From positions 55,643 to 119,642 of the forward strand of contig NZ_JAESDK010000011.1 of assembly GCF_019249245.1 (NCBI RefSeq): a DNA stretch of 64,000 nucleotides, read 5' to 3'. This stretch comes from Alteromonas lipotrueiana. GTDB taxonomy: Bacteria > Pseudomonadota > Gammaproteobacteria > Enterobacterales > Alteromonadaceae. Below the pieces are notes generated by a model, which searched no databases, was not told where the DNA came from, and saw only the letters and a list, made by a program, of their open reading frames with translations. The position numbers were made by a program, and so were the translations under genes. This document shows, one piece after another, positions 19,064 through 29,704 of this stretch. Within the stretch, counting starts at the first letter, position 1, and each line of letters opens with the position of its first letter.

Positions 19064-19939
19064 ATGTCCTATAAAACGGTAGGTTTAATCGGAAAACCCG
19101 GTCACGCCGAAACCCAGAGTACACTGAACCATCTTATTGACTATTTGCAACAGCGCGGTTGTGAGATATTAATAGAAGAAACCATTTGGCACGAACTCAA
19201 CGACTCTGATCTCCCTGCCCATAATCTGGTTCAGATTGGTAAACAGGCCGATTTAGCAGTCGTGGTGGGCGGTGATGGCAGTATGCTGGGCGCGGCTCGG
19301 GTATTATCGCGCTTCGATATTCATGTAGTGGGGGTAAACCGCGGTAACCTGGGTTTTTTAACCGACATCCATCCTGATGAAATTACCCAACAGCTTGACC
19401 TTATCTTTAACGGGCAAGCTATTGTAGAGCAGCGCTTTTTGCTTGAAGTTGGCGTTTATCGTCATGAAGTACTTAAAAGCAGTAACACAGCCGTAAACGA
19501 AATTGTACTGCACCACGGTAAGGTGGCGCATATGATGGAATTTGAAATTTATATTGATGATCAATTTGTATTTTCACAGCGCTCTGACGGGCTGATTGTC
19601 GCCACCCCCACCGGTTCTACGGCTTATTCATTATCGGCTGGCGGACCAATTATTATGCCCAAACTGGATGCATTGTCGTTGGTGCCGATGTTCCCCCATA
19701 CCTTAAGCAGCCGCCCAATAGTTGTTGATGCAAGTTGTACGGTTTCGATGCGAGTGTCCCATGTTAACAGCGATAGTTTGCAGGTAAGTTGTGACAGTCA
19801 CATTGTTTTGCCTGTGTTGCCTGGTGATGAAATTAAAGTTCAGAAAAGTAAAGATACGTTGTCGTTGGTCCACCCTAAAGGGTACAGCTACTTTAATGTA
19901 CTGCAAAACAAACTGAGCTGGGGCAGCAAGCTTTACTGA
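19064..19939 (+). CDS. nadK: NAD kinase
   Basis: About 291 aa from the ATG at 19064; a TTG three codons upstream also keeps the frame. It contains the nucleotide-binding [27 protein letters not shown] and the [15 protein letters not shown] motif of NAD kinases. It phosphorylates NAD to NADP in the cytoplasm. In related bacteria nadK lies between grpE and recN. Here about 11 kb of other genes separate it from grpE and about 6 kb from recN. Confidence 0.97.
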   Translation: MSYKTVGLIGKPGHAETQSTLNHLIDYLQQRGCEILIEETIWHELNDSDLPAHNLVQIGKQADLAVVVGGDGSMLGAARVLSRFDIHVVGVNRGNLGFLTDIHPDEITQQLDLIFNGQAIVEQRFLLEVGVYRHEVLKSSNTAVNEIVLHHGKVAHMMEFEIYIDDQFVFSQRSDGLIVATPTGSTAYSLSAGGPIIMPKLDALSLVPMFPHTLSSRPIVVDASCTVSMRVSHVNSDSLQVSCDSHIVLPVLPGDEIKVQKSKDTLSLVHPKGYSYFNVLQNKLSWGSKLY

Positions 19940-20104
19940 CACGCTTTGTCTACGAGCTTTACATAGCCTGAGCAATTTGCATAACGTGTCACTCTTAGCA
20001 AGGTGATGGTTTTCACAACATCAAAACTAACACAGGCTTCACTGGACTTTACGGGCGAGGCTGCGTAATTATCTGATCTGTCTTTTAGCTCAGGTATTCT
20101 GTTT

Positions 20105-20761
20105 ATGATTCAGATCTCAGACCTGGTAAAACAATACCCGCAAACCTCAACACCTATAATCGATAAATTATATCTTGAGGTAGCAGACGGTACCTCGGTG
20201 AGTATTCGGGGAGCATCGGGTTGTGGAAAGTCCACGCTTTTGAGCCTTATGGCGGGTTTTGAGCCTGCAGATGCTGGCCAAATTCAAATTGGGACAGCCA
20301 CACTGCCTTTTACCAGCGACAAACAGGGTGATGCGTTTCGGCGCAACGAACTAGGCGTAATTTTTCAAAGTTATAATCTGCTCGACTGTTTGAACGTATG
20401 GGACAATATTGCGTTTACCGCCCGATTAAAAGGTGTGACCGACAAAGCATATCTGCGTCGGCTAATGGCCATGCTGGATATAACCCAACTGCAAGACAAA
20501 CCCGCCGACGCCTTGTCAGGCGGCGAGCAACAACGGGTTGCGATTGCCCGCGCTTTGGCGCACCGACCTGCTGTGGTACTGGCCGATGAACCCACAGGTA
20601 ATCTTGATGAAGCCACCAGCGAGCGCGTAACCCAGGCGTTGTATACGGTTTGCGCAGAACTTCACACCACCCTGGTGGTGGTGACACACAGTAACGAGGT
20701 GGCCGAGCAGGCCAGCCAGCCGCTATGGTTACGCCACGGCGTATTGCATCCGCAGCCATGA
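20105..20761 (+). CDS. ABC transporter ATP-binding protein, LolD/YbbA/MacB type
   Basis: 218 aa single nucleotide-binding domain. It has Walker [10 protein letters not shown] (about residues 38-46), a Q-loop (FQSYNLL), signature [15 protein letters not shown], Walker [13 protein letters not shown] and a switch His (VVTHS). It belongs to the family that powers FtsX-type permeases in lipoprotein or envelope-related extraction. It overlaps its permease partner by four bases (ATGA). Because that partner appears truncated, this protein may have no working transporter. Confidence 0.93.
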   Translation: MIQISDLVKQYPQTSTPIIDKLYLEVADGTSVSIRGASGCGKSTLLSLMAGFEPADAGQIQIGTATLPFTSDKQGDAFRRNELGVIFQSYNLLDCLNVWDNIAFTARLKGVTDKAYLRRLMAMLDITQLQDKPADALSGGEQQRVAIARALAHRPAVVLADEPTGNLDEATSERVTQALYTVCAELHTTLVVVTHSNEVAEQASQPLWLRHGVLHPQP

Positions 20762-23127
20762 GTGTTTTTTCAAGGGTAGGTCTTGTTGCTTCAGTTATGC
20801 TGGCCATGGCCCGCAAAAAACCGTGGCAACCTTTACTCATTATAATTGCAGTAATGGTGGCCACCGGTGGCTTTTCGTCAGTCATGCTCATTAATGAAGG
20901 CGCGCGACAGGGTGAACTAGGGCGTTCACAAACATCCGTATTTAATAGCGCAGCCATAGTCGCGCGAACACCTGCCCAGCCCCTGACCCAACGAGATTAT
21001 GCTCAGCTACGTCGGGCTGGTTTTACTCAGCTCGTGGCTATTGCACAACAAACTGACACCCTGCAATGTATTGATGGTCCCAACAGCCGTTCACAACCCG
21101 GCTCTTCCGGGACAGCGGCCACACCAGTACATGCTGTTACTGTGCTGGGTGTCGATTTGCTGGCGCTGTCTTCTTCCTCGCTGCTTAAAGATATGCAAAA
21201 AGCAGTATCTTCCACAACTGACGCAAACCTAATGCATCGAAATTCTGCAGTGAGTTACGCCGCCCCTCAACTGGGCCGGGCGCTTGCGTGTGAAGGCGTG
21301 TTAATGAGTCGCGAGGGCGTGTCCTTATTACCGCCGTATTCGGTCAGCCAACTGCCTGATAATACTGTGCTTGTTTCACTTGAGGCTTTTTATACCGATA
21401 AAACCACCTTGCAAAATACGCCCTTGTCGGCGCTGCTGGTAACAACCGCATTTGATGACGTTCGGTTACGCGAACTAAAAAACCATTTGCCATCCCATTT
21501 ACAGTACCGCCAGGCACCTGAAACGGCCAGTGATGGGTCGTTGGCCAAAAGTTTTCAGCTGAACTTATGGGCTATGGGCGTATTAATGGGGGTGGTGGCG
21601 TTGTTTATTGTATTAAACGCACTGACCCTAATGTACCGCGCACGCCTGTTGTTTATGCTCAGACTACGGCAGCTGGGCGTAAGTAAGGCTAGCCTGCTGC
21701 TGGCGTTAATGAGCGAGCTGGCCCTGTATTGCGCTATTGCCGCGCCACTGGGCGTGCTGGCCGCAATCGGGCTAACCCGCCAACTGACGCCGATGCTGCA
21801 ATCCACATTCGAAGGACTGCTTGACAGCGCTTTTGTTGCCCCTTCGCCGCTGTTAACCGAAATGATGAGCGGAGCTTTTGTTACCAGCTTTGCAGCTCTG
21901 GCGCTGTTTTTTGTGATTCCGGCGCGCCAGTTATCCCGGGCGTTACTGGCTTCTCACATCCACCGTCAGCCTATGTCGGTGCTGATACGCAGCATTATTA
22001 CCATCGGCGTTGTTGCTATTGTGTTGTTGGGCTTGGTAATGGCGAACTCTACTTTTAGCGCGTTGCTGGCTGTAGCCGGTGTATTGTTGGGCGGCTGTGG
22101 CGTCATTTTATTGTGGTTGCCGGCTTTCACCGGCCTTATCAGTACGCTTGTTCCCGCTTCGCGCCCCCTGCTGAGTTATGTAGCAGCCAGTACCCATCGT
22201 TTATCTGCCAAAAGCCGGTTGTCGGTATGTGCCTTTTTTATCGCGTTGGCCGCGAATATTGGTATGAATGTGATGACCGATAGCTTTCGACACGCTACTG
22301 AAAGCTGGTTACAGCAGCGTTTGGCCGCACCGGTGTATTTATACGCTGATGATAAGCCCGCGCCCGGAACAATTGCTGCTCATATAGATGCCCGGCATTT
22401 GTATCGCGGCGTTACCACGATTAACCAGCAGCAGGCAACAGTGCGCAGCTACGCTGCCGACAGCACTGCGCAACATAGCCTTACACTGGATACGCTGTAT
22501 CCGGGCGGCTGGTCGATGTTTGCTGCAAATAAAGCCGTATTTATCAATCAGCAGTTGGCGTTCAGGCATGCGGTGGCCCCTGGGGATAGCCTGACCATAG
22601 GGCCGGTGTTCACACAGAGCAAGCAAAATCCGGTGTTCTCTCAATCTACAACCTACACCGTAGCCGGAATTTATCCTGATTATGGTAATCCTGATAGCCA
22701 GCTTTTGTTACCGTCAGACCAGTTCTCACCCGCATCGGGCTATGCGGGGGTTACGGCGCTGTATCAGGCCACCCCGGAAGATTTGGCCCGGCTTGCCGGC
22801 CTGGGGGAGATTTACGACACCCCGCAGCTATTGAAAAAGTCGATGCAAACCTTCGATCGTACCTTTGTCGTTACCGATGCTTTGAATGTTGCTACATTAC
22901 TGGTCGCCGGAATGGCTTTCGCGGTATCGGTAAGTGTCATCACTTTAGATTTACGGCCTCAGCTTAATGTATTACGAACTATGGGCATAGGTCAGTTGCA
23001 GGTGAAAGCCATGCTTACTGCTCAGTATATGTTGCTGCTGACGGTCAGGCCACCACGCTTGCTGAATCTGATTTATCGATACAGGTATTGGGTTACGAGC
23101 GCATCAACAAACGCAAGGTGCCGGTAG
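20758..23127 (+). pseudogene. FtsX-type ABC permease, 3' end truncated by deletion
   Basis: The protein reads as a normal two-FtsX-domain permease from the ATG at 20758, with an N-terminal helix, a soluble domain, a first FtsX block (about 260-430), a central set of helices, a second soluble domain and the start of the last FtsX block. At about 23037 the family sequence stops after AQYMLLL. The final about 30 residues are out-of-family and encoded by DNA whose other frame is the tail of an AttH-like gene. The last two membrane helices are missing, so the protein is probably inactive. An assembly error is an alternative. It was presumably an operon ATPase-permease-AttH. Confidence 0.72.
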
Positions 23128-23288
23128 AATGGCAAATCGAGGTGGCCCAGCCCACCCTTTCACTAACTGTTAAACCATTTAAAAAAGGCCAGTGGAATGC
23201 CAGTCGTTTTTCGTATTACGAAGGCCGGGTAGAAGTCTCCGGAAGCCATCACGGCGATGGCTTTATGGAATTAACCGGTTATCAGTAA
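23037..23288 (+). pseudogene. 3' remnant of an AttH/carotenoid 1,2-hydratase-like (lipocalin-like) gene
   Basis: An open frame starting at about 23037 without a start codon reads ADGQATTLAESDLSIQVL, then GYERINKRKVPVEWQIEV, and ends MELTGYQ. This matches the C-terminal part of AttH-like lipocalin-fold proteins, which are commonly encoded just after an ATPase and FtsX-type permease of this type. Only about 83 residues of an expected 350 or so remain. The missing permease end and AttH beginning are consistent with one internal deletion of roughly 1 kb. The stop overlaps the convergent glutaminase gene. Confidence 0.65.
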
Positions 23289-24202
23289 ACCGACCAGTTG
23301 ATATGCTTGGTAAGCGAGGTGAGCGCAGCCATCCCCATCAGTGAATTGCCCATCGGGTTAAGCGCCGGAGAAAATACACAGATAGAAAAACGACCAGGCA
23401 CTACCGCAATAATACCTCCGCCTACTCCACTTTTGCCCGGCAGCCCAACCTGGAACGCAAAGTTTCCAGCTTCATTGTACATGCCGCTGGTCGCCAGCAA
23501 AGCATTCACCTGGCTTGTCTGTGAGGGCGTCAGAATCTGCTCTTCAGCGCCTTTTGAATACCCTCTGTTGGCCAAGAAGCTACCCGCTTTGGCTAAATCG
23601 ACACAAGACATCTCCAGTGCACAATTATAAAAATAACTGTGCAGTACTTCTTCAACTTCGTTTTCAAAGTTACCAAAAGCTTTCATCAAATACGCTGAAG
23701 CGGCATTACGGGCTCGATATTCAAATTCTGAGTCGGCAACATTTCGATTGGCAATGATTTCGTCGTTTTCAGACAAGCGCCTGACAAAATCGCGCATAGC
23801 TAGATGCGGAGATGCAAAACGAGATTGATTCATGTCACTGATAACCAATGCACCGGCATTGATAAACGGATTCCGGGGCACGCCATTTTCGTATTCAAGC
23901 TGTACCAGTGAGTTAAAAGGCAGGCCCGAAGGCTCACAGCTGACCCGATGCCAAAGGTCTTCCCCATAGTGATTGATGGCCAGTACCAAGTTAAATACTT
24001 TTGAAATACTTTGAATCGAAAACGGTACGTGGGCATCACCTACGGTAGAAATGTTGCCGTCATTATCGCAAATAGCAATACCAAATTGCTGCGATTCTAC
24101 AGAAGCCAGCGCGGGAATGTAGTCGGCCACTTTCCCGCGGCCTAACATAGGAATTACTTCTTTATAAATCTTATCTAATAATGATTGCATTGCCTTTGTC
24201 AT
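23282..24202 (-). CDS. glsA: glutaminase A
   Basis: 306 aa, normal length for the serine-dependent beta-lactamase-fold glutaminases. It has the SxxK nucleophile motif in [22 protein letters not shown], and the late [12 protein letters not shown]. It converts glutamine to glutamate and ammonia in the cytoplasm, sometimes supporting acid resistance. Two possible ATG starts lie four codons apart and neither has a strong ribosome site. The last bases overlap the convergent AttH remnant by seven. The 24203-24494 gap downstream of the next gene shows nothing I can support. Confidence 0.95.
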   Translation of the reverse strand: MTKAMQSLLDKIYKEVIPMLGRGKVADYIPALASVESQQFGIAICDNDGNISTVGDAHVPFSIQSISKVFNLVLAINHYGEDLWHRVSCEPSGLPFNSLVQLEYENGVPRNPFINAGALVISDMNQSRFASPHLAMRDFVRRLSENDEIIANRNVADSEFEYRARNAASAYLMKAFGNFENEVEEVLHSYFYNCALEMSCVDLAKAGSFLANRGYSKGAEEQILTPSQTSQVNALLATSGMYNEAGNFAFQVGLPGKSGVGGGIIAVVPGRFSICVFSPALNPMGNSLMGMAALTSLTKHINWSVY

Positions 24203-24494
24203 AACCTATGACCGATTCGGCCCTCCTAAACATCACAGGCCTTAGATACCCGCATAGTCAATAAAATAGTGGGTAAAAATAGACGTTATTGCATTACTTT
24301 GCAATGTGACAAAAACCCATTCAACAAACACTTACGTGCCAACTGATACGCGCGGCGCTCTCAGCAAGATCGGGTTTATCTGCTTTACGCAAGCACGCTT
24401 CATCCATCAAAAAGAAAAATTTCGCTTTCTCAGTCTCGGTTTAGCCCTTGCCAGTAAGAGCGTTAAAAAACCGGGTGGGCGTAGATAAATAATA

Positions 24495-25631
24495 TCACCG
24501 GGTGCTGGATTCGGAAGTTTGCCGATCAAGCTCGGGCAGCGGCGAGAGAGATACCCGCTGACCATTACTGGCACTGCGACGAGCTGCATCCAAAATTTGC
24601 ATGACCCGCATATTGTTTTCCAAAGACGATAGATCGTAAGGGGCCGGGGTAATACTGCCCTCTATTACCGCTTTTAAATAACTGAAAGGATCATCATAGG
24701 GGTATGGCCGTTCTTCTAAAGTCACCCGGGTCTCGTCAAAGTCGTCGTAATTTCTGGCGGTGCGCTGGCGAAATTGGGTGCGGTTGTCGGCGTACAATAC
24801 ACCAGAAGTGCCGTATACCTCCATATCTTTGCGCCCGATTGGCCAATTCCAGGAGGCCTGTATGACCGCCTGGTTGTCGGGGTACGATAAGATAATAGTG
24901 GCTTCGTCATCTACATTCGGATGATTGGCAGGTTGCAGTTGCTCGGTAATGGCACTCACATGTGTAGGCATCTGGCCGTTTTTCAGCCAGGTCATTAAAT
25001 TTGCACCATAACAGCCAAAGTCCATCAGTGCGCCACCGCCACTTTGTGCCGGATCTAGCAACCAGTCCAGAAACTCCGCGTTAATATCGAGTTTGACCGG
25101 GCCCTTGTGCCCGTCTCGTACAATCACTTTGCGCAACGGGCCTACAGCATCATTTTCTAGCTGATGTTTTACTTTATGATTAGTGGGATACCAGGTGGTC
25201 TCGTAATTAGTGAGCAAATGAATTTGATGTTGTTTCGCCAGCTTATACATTTGTCTGGCGTGCTTCATGTTCAGCGCCAGTGGTTTTTCGACCATAACAT
25301 GGATGCCTCTGGGCGCCGCGGTTTGTACTACCTCCAGATGCTCGGCAATACTACCAAAAGCCGCCAGCGCAGCAGGCCGGGTCTTATCCAGCATGGTAGC
25401 CATATCTGGGTAAACCAGGTCCATGCTAAAACCATGGCGTTTGGCATAGCGACGGGCCAGTGCTTTATCTGGCTCAACAATACCGCTGATAACAAAGTCT
25501 CCGCGCTTCTGGCTTTCAAATATCCAGTGAACATGGGTATGGGTAAGTCCCACCACCCCAATATTGAGTTTATCCTGCGCGTTGGTAGCAAATGCAAACA
25601 TAAGTATGGTCCAGAATATTATGTGTTTCAC
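24495..25631 (-). CDS. exported Gfo/Idh/MocA-family oxidoreductase-like protein
   Basis: 378 aa with an N-terminal hydrophobic Sec-type signal (about 1-18, ending TNAQ). The Rossmann domain (about 20-140) contains the family motif VEKPLALN and the typical C-terminal alpha/beta domain follows. Two features are odd. Export would take the protein away from its usual NAD(P) pool, and the glycine motif GVVGLTHTHVH lacks the third Gly of the usual GxGxxG. It may carry its cofactor through export, or bind a sugar without catalysis. The substrate is unknown and no sugar operon surrounds it. Confidence 0.8.
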   Translation of the reverse strand: MKHIIFWTILMFAFATNAQDKLNIGVVGLTHTHVHWIFESQKRGDFVISGIVEPDKALARRYAKRHGFSMDLVYPDMATMLDKTRPAALAAFGSIAEHLEVVQTAAPRGIHVMVEKPLALNMKHARQMYKLAKQHQIHLLTNYETTWYPTNHKVKHQLENDAVGPLRKVIVRDGHKGPVKLDINAEFLDWLLDPAQSGGGALMDFGCYGANLMTWLKNGQMPTHVSAITEQLQPANHPNVDDEATIILSYPDNQAVIQASWNWPIGRKDMEVYGTSGVLYADNRTQFRQRTARNYDDFDETRVTLEERPYPYDDPFSYLKAVIEGSITPAPYDLSSLENNMRVMQILDAARRSASNGQRVSLSPLPELDRQTSESSTR

Positions 25632-26011
25632 CTAAGGTTCCCTGTGTAAAAAAACATCATGATACCTTAACCGTTTAAGTTGCTGATTGCATCTGCATGA
25701 AACCCCACTTTTTAAGTTCAGAAGGAAAAACGGGGCATCAGGCTGTAATAAAAACGCCCGACATGCTGCCGCGCTTGCAGAGAACGGGTGTGACTGGGTA
25801 GATTTTTGTTCGCACTAACCAATTTCAAGTCACTATCTTTACAGTGCTTTTTTGCATACCAAAAAAACGGATGGTTGCCGGTTGCGCTGAACCTCTTTTG
25901 CGTTTTTTTGCCTTACGTTAATACTGTGGCCACTACTGCCGGATGCGGTCGAATGTGATAGCACCGCTCAATAGAATTATTTTTGAACAATTTGTTGAAA
26001 CCCGCAATCGA

Positions 26012-26050
26012 CTACTGTATAAATTAACACATACTGTATAAACATCGAGT
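26012..26050 (+). promoter_or_regulatory. candidate tandem LexA (SOS) boxes before recN
   Basis: Two copies of TACTGTATAAA lie 19 bases apart, beginning at 26013 and 26032. Each starts like the SOS box CTGTATAT and continues to a degenerate right half (ACAC or GAGT instead of ACAG). Multiple LexA sites before recN are known in enterobacteria. The rest of 25632-26011 holds no gene that I can support. Confidence 0.5.
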
Positions 26051-26057
26051 GCTTTCT

Positions 26058-27737
26058 ATGTTAGTGCATCTTTCTATAAAAAACTTCGCTGTGGTAAAAC
26101 AGCTTTCGGTTAACTTTGAAGCAGGTTTGACTGCTATTACGGGTGAAACCGGTGCGGGTAAATCTATTGCTATCGATGCGCTTAGCCTTTGTCTGGGCGA
26201 GCGCGCCGACGCTGGAGCGGTCAGAAAAGAAGCCGCTAAGGCAGAAATTGTGGCGCACTTTTCTATCGAAAAAAATGCCGCAGCTAAACAATGGTTAGCA
26301 GAGCAAGAACTAGATTGTGAAGAGGATCCTGATGGTTGTTTTATTCGTCGGGTAATATCCCGTGAAGGGCGCTCAAAAGCCTTTATCAATGGTACAACGG
26401 TATCCTTACAACAACTTAAATCCTTGGGTCAGTTTTTATTAGCTATTCACGGCCAAAACACCCATTTGCAGCTGTTAAAAGAAGACGTACAAAGAAAACT
26501 TACCGATAATTACGCAGGGCATTCAAAGCTTACCAGTGACGTAAGTATTGCCTATCGTAGCTGGCAACAAAAACAGTCAGAATTAACGCAACTTCAGCAA
26601 GCTGCTCAAAACCGCACTGACCGTCAACAGCTATTGGCTTATCAGGTAGAAGAGCTTAACGACTTTGCTATTGCTGATGGTGAGTTTATTGAACTGGAAA
26701 TTGAACACCGCCGCTTAAGTAACGGACAGTCTTTGCTTGAACAGGCGCAAACCAGTTTTTTTAACCTATATGAAAATGATGATGGCAATGCATTGTCTAT
26801 TATCCAAACGAGCATGGATAATCTAAGTGCTTTAGAAGAACACGATGCAGCGCTTAGCCCAATTTTAACACTGTTAAACGATGCGGTTATTCAGGTAGAA
26901 GAAGCTTCGCAGGAGCTGCGAGCCTATTGCGATGCGCTTGAAATAGATCCCCTTCGGTTACAGCAAGTTGAATCGCGTTATAGCAAGGCAATGGAACTTG
27001 CCCGTAAGCACGGTGTAGAACCAGAAGCGCTTTACACTTTTCATCAACAACTCGTTGATGAATACACTGCTTTGAATCAGCAGGAGTCTCAGTTAGAGCT
27101 GCTAGAGAGTGAAGTAAAACACGCTAAGCAGCATTATGCTCAAGTCGCTGAAATACTGTCTGAATCACGACAGTCGGCAGCCAAAGATTTTGGTTTTGCT
27201 ATTGAACAGCGCATTAAAAAGATGAACATGGAACACGCAAAAGTCTGGGTAGACGTTCACTTTAATGCATTGAAAGCCCCCTCGGCATCTGGGTTAGATG
27301 ATATTTCGGTGAAAGTCTCAACCAATCCCGGCCAAGATCCTGATCGCCTGGATAAGGTGGTATCAGGCGGCGAGCTTTCACGTATTGGGTTAGCCATTCA
27401 GGTTATTGCCAGCGACCATAACACTACCCCAACGATGATTTTTGACGAAGTAGACACGGGAATCAGTGGACCTACTGCTTCGATAGTCGGCGAGCTGCTG
27501 CGCACACTGGGCGCGGACAATCAGGTAATGTGTGTTACCCATTTACCACAGGTTGCCGCGCAGGCGCATAACCAGTTGTTTGTAACCAAGCTTACCGATG
27601 GCGAAAGCACTGAAACACGTATGTTAGCGTTAACCGAGCAAGACAGAGTAGATGAACTGGCTCGTTTGCTGGCGGGAGACAAAGTTACCGATGCAGCATT
27701 AGCTAATGCCCGCGAATTATTGAAATGTGTTGCATAG
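26058..27737 (+). CDS. recN: DNA repair protein RecN
   Basis: 559 aa from the ATG at 26058; the GTG three codons earlier is less likely because homologues begin at the LxxLxIKNFAVV stretch. SMC-like ATPase with Walker A TGETGAGKSIAID near residue 35, a long central coiled coil, signature VSGGELSRIGLAIQ and Walker B MIFDEVDTGISG. It promotes cohesion and repair at double-strand breaks. The LexA-like repeats upstream fit SOS induction. It is followed by bamE, the usual partner order. Confidence 0.97.
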   Translation: MLVHLSIKNFAVVKQLSVNFEAGLTAITGETGAGKSIAIDALSLCLGERADAGAVRKEAAKAEIVAHFSIEKNAAAKQWLAEQELDCEEDPDGCFIRRVISREGRSKAFINGTTVSLQQLKSLGQFLLAIHGQNTHLQLLKEDVQRKLTDNYAGHSKLTSDVSIAYRSWQQKQSELTQLQQAAQNRTDRQQLLAYQVEELNDFAIADGEFIELEIEHRRLSNGQSLLEQAQTSFFNLYENDDGNALSIIQTSMDNLSALEEHDAALSPILTLLNDAVIQVEEASQELRAYCDALEIDPLRLQQVESRYSKAMELARKHGVEPEALYTFHQQLVDEYTALNQQESQLELLESEVKHAKQHYAQVAEILSESRQSAAKDFGFAIEQRIKKMNMEHAKVWVDVHFNALKAPSASGLDDISVKVSTNPGQDPDRLDKVVSGGELSRIGLAIQVIASDHNTTPTMIFDEVDTGISGPTASIVGELLRTLGADNQVMCVTHLPQVAAQAHNQLFVTKLTDGESTETRMLALTEQDRVDELARLLAGDKVTDAALANARELLKCVA

Positions 27738-27867
27738 AACTAATAAGCGGTTGATCGGTCATACTTGACTGGGGTAGCATGCTTCGCACTATCCCATGCT
27801 TTCGCTGCTATTGCTTTTTTAGCAGCGGGTAAATAACAAATTAAATGTGACTGGATTAAACACTTAC

Positions 27868-28224
27868 ATGAAGTTGTATCAAACTATTTTGCTCGCTACC
27901 GTTATTTTCAGTGCTACGGCCTGCTCAAATTGGATTTACAGAATTGATGTGCCTCAAGGTAACTTTCTTGACGCTCGCGATGTAAAAGAATTACGTGTAG
28001 GAATGAGTAAAGAACAAGTTACCTACGTATTAGGTAACCCGGTAGTAGAAGATTCGTTCAATAATGATACCTGGTATTACGTTTACGATATGAAGCGTGG
28101 TATGAGTAAGCGCGGAAAGGATTTTCAGAAACAGCTCATTTTATCTTTTGATGAAAATAAGCTAACCAATGCCGAAGGCGATTTTGAATTTTCTGAAGAG
28201 TTTGACACCCCGCTAGATCAGTAA
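27868..28224 (+). CDS. bamE: outer-membrane assembly lipoprotein BamE
   Basis: 118 aa from the ATG at 27868. A signal peptide with lipobox SATAC gives a lipid-anchored Cys followed by Ser, which fits outer-membrane sorting. The mature part has the SmpA/OmlA core: IDVPQGNFL, LRVGMSKEQVTYVLGNP and DTWYYVYD. It stabilises the BamD-BamA complex for beta-barrel insertion. Its location after recN is conserved. The 28225-28565 gap that follows holds only a very short unsupported open frame. Confidence 0.96.
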   Translation: MKLYQTILLATVIFSATACSNWIYRIDVPQGNFLDARDVKELRVGMSKEQVTYVLGNPVVEDSFNNDTWYYVYDMKRGMSKRGKDFQKQLILSFDENKLTNAEGDFEFSEEFDTPLDQ

Positions 28225-28565
28225 AAAAAGCTGTAAAAATTCGATTTTTTCACTCTGATTTTAACAGTAGTTCAGGGCAATAATTCCGGTCGTTTACGGA
28301 CGAAATAATTGCCTTGTGTTTCTACAATAGCGTCTTTCTGGTCCATAATGTTGTTCTTCGTTTTATAGTAATATTCTGATTTGAAATCATCTCACTACTT
28401 CAATAAAAGCTAAGGCAGCTTATACCTGGTAATATCTTAGGCTCGTGGTATTAATACCGCCCTACCTTTTTAACACCCCACATTTTCTGCCGGTTTTCAT
28501 CACCTTCGATAACTGGACTCATGTGCAGCCCACGATTTATCGTGTTTTAGCCATTCTGATAAAGT

Positions 28566-28724
28566 TTACTGACTATTTTGTTTACGTAGGGCAGTAATAG
28601 AGAAAAACCCTAATACTGGAAGAATAATTAACGTTAAAAATGACGAAGCGCCTAATAATGCCGCGCTCAAAATAGCTGCCGCCCAGAGCAAGCTTGTGGT
28701 AATTACTTTATTATTGCAGTTCAT
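28566..28724 (-). CDS. small two-helix membrane protein
   Basis: 52 aa from an ATG behind a strong AAAAGGTGA ribosome site; a longer start upstream would place that site inside the gene. Residues about 8-24 and 26-44 are hydrophobic, giving one long or two short membrane helices, and the C-terminus is RKQNSQ. No family is recognised. It stands alone on the minus strand in a gene-poor region. The 28725-29220 gap upstream shows nothing further. Confidence 0.6.
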   Translation of the reverse strand: MNCNNKVITTSLLWAAAILSAALLGASSFLTLIILPVLGFFSITALRKQNSQ

Positions 28725-29220
28725 TGTGATCACCTTTTGGGTACTCAATTAAATAGTTACATACGTTAAGCCTACTATTTAAAAACATAATTGAACAATA
28801 AGTAAACAAACGGAATTGTTACCAGATGTATCAGAGACCAAGGTAATAGTATAATTTGGGTATTAAAGCTAGAGTGTAAAGCACGTAACCAGTCATCCTA
28901 TAAAATGTATCAGCTTGCCCTATATCCTTGGTGCTCAAAGAGGCAAATATAAGTTTATGTATACAATATTATCTACTATCAAAACTAAGTTCCTGTTCTC
29001 AGCTGCTTAACAATCTGGTTTATTGCCGTTGAGTCTGAACAAGGGGCCAGTACCCTCTGAATATGACCCATGCGTTAATCTCATGAATATCAGTGCCCAG
29101 ACCTGGGTTTGTCGATAAAACGAAATATGTTGCTAACGTGAAACCCAAGAGACTTTAAAAGTTATCTTTGTCAACAAAGTTAGCCCACCTCTTTATGTCC
29201 ACAATAGAATTTACATAGGT

Positions 29221-29403
29221 CTAATCAGATTTTTTGTCTTGGGGTTTGCGACGAGTTCGCTCGTCTCTGGTCACCCAATCCTCTAATGCAGACCCAGGAT
29301 CTTCTTCTCCTGCTATGCTCGACTCTTCAGGCGCACCTGACTTTGCATCTTCATCTTTCAGATATGATTTGTCCTGAGTGTCGTCTTTGGAATTTTTAGG
29401 CAT
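29221..29403 (-). CDS. small hydrophilic charged protein
   Basis: 60 aa with almost no hydrophobic residues, rich in Asp, Glu, Lys and Ser, and therefore probably disordered and cytoplasmic. The stretch DWVTRDERTRRKPQDKK at the C-terminus is strongly basic while the middle is acidic. A GGAG ribosome site lies about 9 bases before the ATG. No family is recognised and no operon partner is present. The codon pattern and ribosome site are the only support for expression. Between it and the next gene, 29404-29704, there is only an AGCTTGC/GCAAGCT hairpin at about 29466-29489. Confidence 0.5.
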   Translation of the reverse strand: MPKNSKDDTQDKSYLKDEDAKSGAPEESSIAGEEDPGSALEDWVTRDERTRRKPQDKKSD

Positions 29404-29704
29404 AAGTATTCACTCCAGGTTTTGTTGAATAAACCAAAATGGTATTTTAATTGCTTCAGATACAGTAGCTTGCCGGTTACAAAGCAAGCTGCTAGCTGAC
29501 TTTAGCTTATCGTGTACTGTAATTTGTAAATACGCAGTATGATGCTGCGTAGTTCAATTTCATCGAGTCATTCAATTGTGGCTAAACCGGCCCTCGTTGT
29601 GCTTTATATCGATGACAGTAATAAAAATGATAATGCTGAAGAAACTGGATCTTACAGCGGATCTTTGATACCCTAACTAAGTCAAAAAAGAACAGGAGGA
29701 TGTT

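Noticed and set aside
28272..28346. 24-codon minus-strand frame (MDQKDAIVETQGNYFVRKRP)
   Set aside because: Protein-like composition but very short, no good ribosome site, no family.
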